A stretch of 10,098 nucleotides of DNA from Candidatus Rokubacteria bacterium RIFCSPLOWO2_02_FULL_72_37 (GTDB taxonomy: Bacteria > Methylomirabilota > Methylomirabilia > Rokubacteriales > CSP1-6): contig MGCE01000133.1 in the NCBI GenBank assembly GCA_001790315.1, positions 3,174 through 13,271 of the forward strand. Reading direction: 5' to 3'. The first letter of the stretch is position 1. Every line of letters starts with the position of its first letter. The position numbers and the translations under genes are program-made. Shown here piece after piece: positions 6,751-10,098 of the stretch. A model generated the notes under the pieces. That model ran no database searches. It was not told the origin of the DNA and worked only from the letters and a program-made list of their open reading frames with translations.

Positions 6751-7716
6751 ATGATCCTGAAACCCGACGACGTGCTCGAGCGCCTCCGGGCCCTCCGGAG
6801 CCGGCAGCCGGTCAGGTACTGGGCGTTCTACTCGAGCCAGCTCGGCGGGATCGTGACCGATCCCGCGCTCATGGTCATCGTCTTCGACGACCACATGGTG
6901 CACCGCGGGCACGGCGTGTTCGACACGGCGGCGCTCGTGGAGGGGAAGATCTACGATCTGGAGTCGCACCTCGACCGGTTCGTGCGCTCCGCCCGCACGT
7001 CGAAGCTCGAGATTCCGGCGCGCGAGGCCATGCGCGACATCATCGTCCGGAGCACGGCCGCGAGCGGCCAGCGCGACGGCTCGATCCGCTACTGGGCCAC
7101 CTCGGGGCCCGGGAGCCTCGGCCTCACCCCGGCCAAGGGGGCGGAACCGGGGTTCTTCGTCATGGTCTTCGCGGGGCTCTCGTATCCCGAGACCTGGTAC
7201 ACGCAAGGGCTGCGGGTCATGACGACGACCTACCCCATCAAGCCGCCCCTCTACGCCGTCACCAAGAGCACCAACTACCTGCCCAACGTCCTCATGCAGA
7301 TGGAGGCGCAGGAGCGCGGCCTCGACAACGGCGTGTTCGTCGACGAGGCGGGGCACGTGGGCGAGAGCTCCAACATGAACGTGGCGTTCGTCACGGAGGA
7401 CGGGACCCTCAAGCATCCGACGTTCGATCACATCCTCTCCGGGTGCACGTCCCTGCGCCTGCTCGAGCTGGCCACCGCGCTCACGACCCGGAAGCTCCTG
7501 CGCGACGTCCGGGTATGCGAGATCCCGGTCGCCGAGGCGCGCGCGGCGCGCGAGATGATGCTGTTCGGGAGCTCGGTCAAGGTGGCGCCGGTCGTCGAGT
7601 GGGACGGCAAGCCCATCGGGGACGGCACGCCGGGCCCGGTCGCCCGGGCCCTGCGCGAGCTCCTCGAGCAGGACATGCGCACGGCGCGGGATCGGCTGAT
7701 CGACGTCCCCTACTGA
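6751..7716 (+). CDS. Class IV PLP aminotransferase, D-amino-acid transaminase-like
   Basis: The 321-residue fold-type IV aminotransferase has DDHMVHRGHGVFDTA (residues 46-60), the PLP lysine Lys172 in AVTKSTNYLPN, the phosphate-binding/substrate segment GESSNMNVAFV (204-214), ILSGCTSLRLLEL (228-240, in place of the usual GxTR) and FGSSVKVAPVVEWDGKPIGDG (272-292). From memory this set of blocks resembles the plant chloroplast D-amino-acid transaminase / BCAT-like group more than classical IlvE. Transamination of D-amino or other amino acids with 2-oxoglutarate or pyruvate is likely; aminodeoxychorismate lyase activity is a family alternative. The ATG at 6751 follows AGGAGGAGG with a 6-nt gap. 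It is first in an operon, with the LLM oxidoreductase starting 18 nt after its stop. Confidence 0.9.
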   Translation: MILKPDDVLERLRALRSRQPVRYWAFYSSQLGGIVTDPALMVIVFDDHMVHRGHGVFDTAALVEGKIYDLESHLDRFVRSARTSKLEIPAREAMRDIIVRSTAASGQRDGSIRYWATSGPGSLGLTPAKGAEPGFFVMVFAGLSYPETWYTQGLRVMTTTYPIKPPLYAVTKSTNYLPNVLMQMEAQERGLDNGVFVDEAGHVGESSNMNVAFVTEDGTLKHPTFDHILSGCTSLRLLELATALTTRKLLRDVRVCEIPVAEARAAREMMLFGSSVKVAPVVEWDGKPIGDGTPGPVARALRELLEQDMRTARDRLIDVPY

Positions 7717-7734
7717 GAGCGAGAGGAGACCGAC

Positions 7735-8670
7735 ATGCGCTTCGGCCTGTTCACGAGCATGGGCGCCCAGACCTGGGAGGGCGTGCTGGACCTCTGGCGG
7801 CACGTCGAGGCCACGGGCTGGGACGTCGCCTGCGTGACCGACCACTTCATGCCGAACACGCCGGAGCGCGAGGGCCCCATGCTCGAGGCCTGGAGCACGC
7901 TCGCCGCGCTCGCCGTGAGCGTGCCGCGCATCCGCATCGGCACCATCGTGCTGGGCAACACCTACCGGCATCCGGCCGTGGTCGCGAAGATGGCCGCGCA
8001 GGTCGACATCATCTCGGGCGGCCGGCTGCTCCTGGGGCTCGGCGCGGGCTGGCAGGAGAACGAGCACGAGGCCTACGGCATCCCGTTCCACACGACACGC
8101 GAGCGCCTGGAGCGGCTCGACGAGGCGTGCCAGGTGCTGAAATCGCTCTGGACCCGGTCCCGCAGCGATTTCGCGGGCCGCTACTACCGGCTCTCGAACG
8201 CCCCGCTCGATCCGAAGCCGGTGCAGAAGCCGCACCCCGAGCTGATGCTCGGCGGGGGCGGCGAGCGCGTCACCCTGCGGATCGTGGCGAAGCACGCCGA
8301 CCACTGGAACGTCTGGGGCGGACCGCAAGTGCTCGCGCGGAAAGGCGCCATTCTCGACGAGCACTGTACCGCGGTCGGCCGGGATCCCAAGACCATCACG
8401 CGGTCGGCCAACATGGTGTTGCTCATCACGGACAAGAAGGACGAGATCGACCGGCTCGCCGAGACCATCGCCACCCGGCTCGGCCGCCACGTGGCCGACG
8501 CGCGCGACACGTGCCTGGCGGGCACGCCGGAGCAGATCCGCGACCAGCTCCGGCAGCTCCAGGCGGCGCGCGTGGGCGTCCTGTTCATCCCGAGCCTGTT
8601 CCGGCCGCTCGACGCGCTGCGCCGCGACATGGACCGGTTCATCGCAGAGATCGCCCCGGCGTTCCGGTAG
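7735..8670 (+). CDS. LLM-class flavin/F420-dependent oxidoreductase
   Basis: The 311-residue luciferase-like TIM-barrel protein has VTDHFMP (residues 34-40), IGTIVLGNTYRHPAVVAKMA (68-87), VDIISGGRLLLGLGAGW (90-106) and LMLGGGGERVTLRIVAKHAD (170-189). These are hallmarks of the bacterial luciferase-like family, and the pattern is that of the probable F420-dependent branch. Such enzymes transfer hydride between F420H2 (or FMNH2) and varied substrates. Cofactor choice cannot be settled from sequence by eye, and no F420 biosynthesis gene lies in the window. The ATG at 7735 follows GAGAGGAGA (7721-7729). It is flanked closely on both sides by same-strand genes (18 nt upstream; ~10-22 nt downstream), so it is co-transcribed with the aminotransferase and the CinA-family gene. 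Confidence 0.9.
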   Translation: MRFGLFTSMGAQTWEGVLDLWRHVEATGWDVACVTDHFMPNTPEREGPMLEAWSTLAALAVSVPRIRIGTIVLGNTYRHPAVVAKMAAQVDIISGGRLLLGLGAGWQENEHEAYGIPFHTTRERLERLDEACQVLKSLWTRSRSDFAGRYYRLSNAPLDPKPVQKPHPELMLGGGGERVTLRIVAKHADHWNVWGGPQVLARKGAILDEHCTAVGRDPKTITRSANMVLLITDKKDEIDRLAETIATRLGRHVADARDTCLAGTPEQIRDQLRQLQAARVGVLFIPSLFRPLDALRRDMDRFIAEIAPAFR

Positions 8671-8692
8671 GGGGCCAGCGGTGCCGGAGGCC

Positions 8693-9943
8693 ATGGGCCT
8701 GGAGATCATCTGCACCGGTGACGAGGTGCTGACGGGAAAGATCGTCAACACGAACTACAGCTACATCAGCCAGAAGCTGGAGGACGTCGGCCTCGCGGTG
8801 CGGTGGGGCACGACGGTCGGCGACGACCGGGAGAGCCTGCTCCGGGCGTTTCAGCTGGCGGCGGCGCGGGCCGACGCCGTCATCGTCAACGGGGGCCTCG
8901 GCCCCACGGTCGACGACCTGTCCCAGGAGATCGCGGCCCGGGCCGCCGGCGTCGAGCTGGTCCTGCACGAGGCGTGGCTGACCCGGATGGAAGAGTTCTT
9001 CCGCCGGCGTAGCCGCACAATGCCGCCGAACAACCGGAAGCAGGCCATGCTGCCCGCGACCGCGGAGCTCATCGACAACCCGATCGGCACCGCGTGCGGC
9101 TTCGCGCTCGACATCGGCCGCGCCCGCTTCTTCTTCACGCCGGGCGTCCCGCGCGAGCTCCGTCGCATGCTCGAGGAGCAGGTCATTCCGCGGCTCCTCG
9201 CCCTGAGCGGCCTGCAGGCGGCGATCCACCTGAAGCGGTTCCACTCGTACGGCCTCGGCGAGTCGCACGTCGACAGCCTGCTCGCGGGCCTCGAGGCGCT
9301 GGTACCCGACGGGAGCGTGAAGCTCGGCTTCCGCGCCCACTACCCACAGCTCGAGACGAAGCTGACCGTCCGCGGCGCCGACATGGACGACGTCCGGAGG
9401 AAGCTCGACCCGCTCGCGCGGGAGGTCCGGAAGCGGCTCGGTAACTTCATCGTGGCGGAAGACGAAGAGACGCTGGAGGGCATCGTCCTGGATGCGCTCG
9501 CGAGCCATCGGGCCTCGCTGTCGATCGTCGAGACGTTCACGGGCGGACAGATCGCCGCGCGCCTCGCCCACCTGCCGGGCGCGGAAGCGGTCTTTCGCCG
9601 CGGCGTCGTGGCCCGCGACCTCGGCGAGATCCGCGCCGCCGTCGGCCTCGACGAGGCGACGCCGACGGCCGAGGCCGTGGCGGGTGTCGCGCGCCAGCGG
9701 ACCGGCGCCACGCACGCGCTGGCGGTGCTGATCGATCTCGACGCGGGGGCCGACCGGATCGACCTCGGCGGGACGATCCACCTCGCGATCGCGACCGCAC
9801 AGGGCGTCGCCACGCGGCGCAGCCGCATCCTCGGCGGCCGGGAATGGGTCCGGCTCGGCGCGGTCGAGCTGGCGCTCGACTGCCTGCGCCGCCATCTCCT
9901 GGGGCTGCCGGTGGTCGAGCGGATCGACTTCGAGAAGACCTAG
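8693..9943 (+). CDS. CinA-family protein, YfaY-like, with degenerate deamidase domain
   Basis: The 416-residue two-domain protein has an N-terminal MoaB/MogA-like (COG1058) domain that opens GLEIICTGDEVLTGKIVNTN. It carries VNGGLGPTVDDLS (65-77), LHEAWLTRMEEFF (91-103), NNRKQAMLPA (113-122) and FFTPGVPRE (147-155). These resemble E. coli YfaY as I recall it. The C-terminal CinA domain (~258-405) has ETFTGG (280-285) where active NMN deamidases have ESCTGG. Ile313 falls where the catalytic lysine should be, so deamidase activity is probably lost; ADP-ribose/CoA-type pyrophosphatase activity of the N-domain remains possible. I chose the ATG at 8693. GTG at 8681 adds four residues and has the better-spaced AGGGGG (8669-8674). 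It is last in the three-gene operon; its TAG stop is also the start of palindromic copy B. Confidence 0.9.
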   Translation: MGLEIICTGDEVLTGKIVNTNYSYISQKLEDVGLAVRWGTTVGDDRESLLRAFQLAAARADAVIVNGGLGPTVDDLSQEIAARAAGVELVLHEAWLTRMEEFFRRRSRTMPPNNRKQAMLPATAELIDNPIGTACGFALDIGRARFFFTPGVPRELRRMLEEQVIPRLLALSGLQAAIHLKRFHSYGLGESHVDSLLAGLEALVPDGSVKLGFRAHYPQLETKLTVRGADMDDVRRKLDPLAREVRKRLGNFIVAEDEETLEGIVLDALASHRASLSIVETFTGGQIAARLAHLPGAEAVFRRGVVARDLGEIRAAVGLDEATPTAEAVAGVARQRTGATHALAVLIDLDAGADRIDLGGTIHLAIATAQGVATRRSRILGGREWVRLGAVELALDCLRRHLLGLPVVERIDFEKT

Positions 9944-10098
9944 CGCGCTGTTCTCGAAGTCACGTTAAGCGCGACACGTGGAGGCGGGCCGCCGGGCGCA
10001 GGCGGGAGGGCCGCCCGGACCACGCGGCACGCGTGCGCTGCCCCGTCGCGGCTGGGCTCCGTCCGGGCGCGCAGGGCCCGCCGTCCACGTGGCGGGAA
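9942..10098 (+). repeat. Palindromic dispersed element, partial copy (copy B, cut by window end)
   Basis: This is the second copy of the 4454-4700 element, in the opposite window orientation. Its first 26 bp align gaplessly to both ends of copy A (17/26 and 19/26). Its left inner arm 9983-10018 aligns to the arm at 4657-4622 at about 27/36. The core 10019-10098 matches the complement of 4541-4621 at about 75/81 with one single-base indel. The right arm and right terminus would lie beyond the window, roughly 80-90 nt further. It begins with the AG of the cinA TAG stop. Confidence 0.85.
10022..10036 (+). other. Conserved hairpin in the element core (also 4604-4618, minus strand)
   Basis: CACGCG-GCA-CGCGTG is a perfect 6-bp stem with a three-base loop, identical in both copies. 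At the other end of the core, CCCGCC...GGCGGG (10077-10096; 4543-4562 in copy A) forms a second hairpin. The changes between copies fall mainly in its loop and wobble-tolerant inner pairs. Confidence 0.5.

Noticed and set aside
5556..8732. 1058-residue plus-strand open frame across the dehydrogenase and operon genes
   Set aside because: It crosses genes on both strands in another frame, is low complexity in Arg/Pro/Gly, and contradicts well-supported enzymes.

Overview
The window is a very GC-rich bacterial chromosome segment (about 70% G+C by eye), densely coded with GTG/TTG starts alongside ATG. The gene mix is a type III CoA-transferase, an acyl-CoA dehydrogenase, an LLM-class (F420-type) oxidoreductase, a CinA-family protein and a hybrid sensor kinase. 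This is the style of uncultured soil or subsurface lineages such as Candidatus Rokubacteria/Methylomirabilota or Tectomicrobia-like bacteria. That assignment is an impression from gene content; no marker gene is present.

Layout. At the left edge the first ~62 codons of a rhodanese-like protein run leftwards (1-188). It diverges from a CaiB/BaiF CoA-transferase (284-1519). A leader with three consecutive inverted repeats (1593-1672) precedes a membrane hybrid histidine kinase with a C-terminal receiver (1686-3575). The kinase stop overlaps the putative TTG start of an alpha/beta hydrolase (3572-4429). Converging on these from the right is a minus-strand pair: an acyl-CoA dehydrogenase (6683-5544) followed after 8 nt by a class I SAM methyltransferase (5535-4699). 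Divergent from that pair is a plus-strand operon: a class IV aminotransferase resembling plant chloroplast D-amino-acid transaminase (6751-7716), an LLM-class oxidoreductase (7735-8670) and a YfaY-like CinA protein with a degenerate deamidase domain (8693-9943).

The most unusual content is non-coding. The convergent gap at 4430-4698 is almost filled by a ~247-bp imperfect palindrome (4454-4700). It has 26-bp inverted termini (20/26 matching), 36-bp inner arms (35/36 matching) and an 87-bp centre. A second copy in the opposite orientation starts directly after cinA (9942) and runs off the window. The two copies share an ~81-bp core (about 75/81 identical) and weaker but alignable arms and ends. 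Both start exactly at the TAG stop of the gene before them, in the same orientation relative to that gene. This looks like a dispersed palindromic element, either a non-autonomous transposon/REP-like unit or a structured 3' RNA element. I do not recognise it as a named family.

Functionally the genes suggest CoA-ester metabolism (CoA transfer, acyl-CoA oxidation), methyl transfer and amino/keto acid exchange. No single pathway is proven by the sequence. No tRNA, rRNA, CRISPR array, transposase or phage gene was seen.
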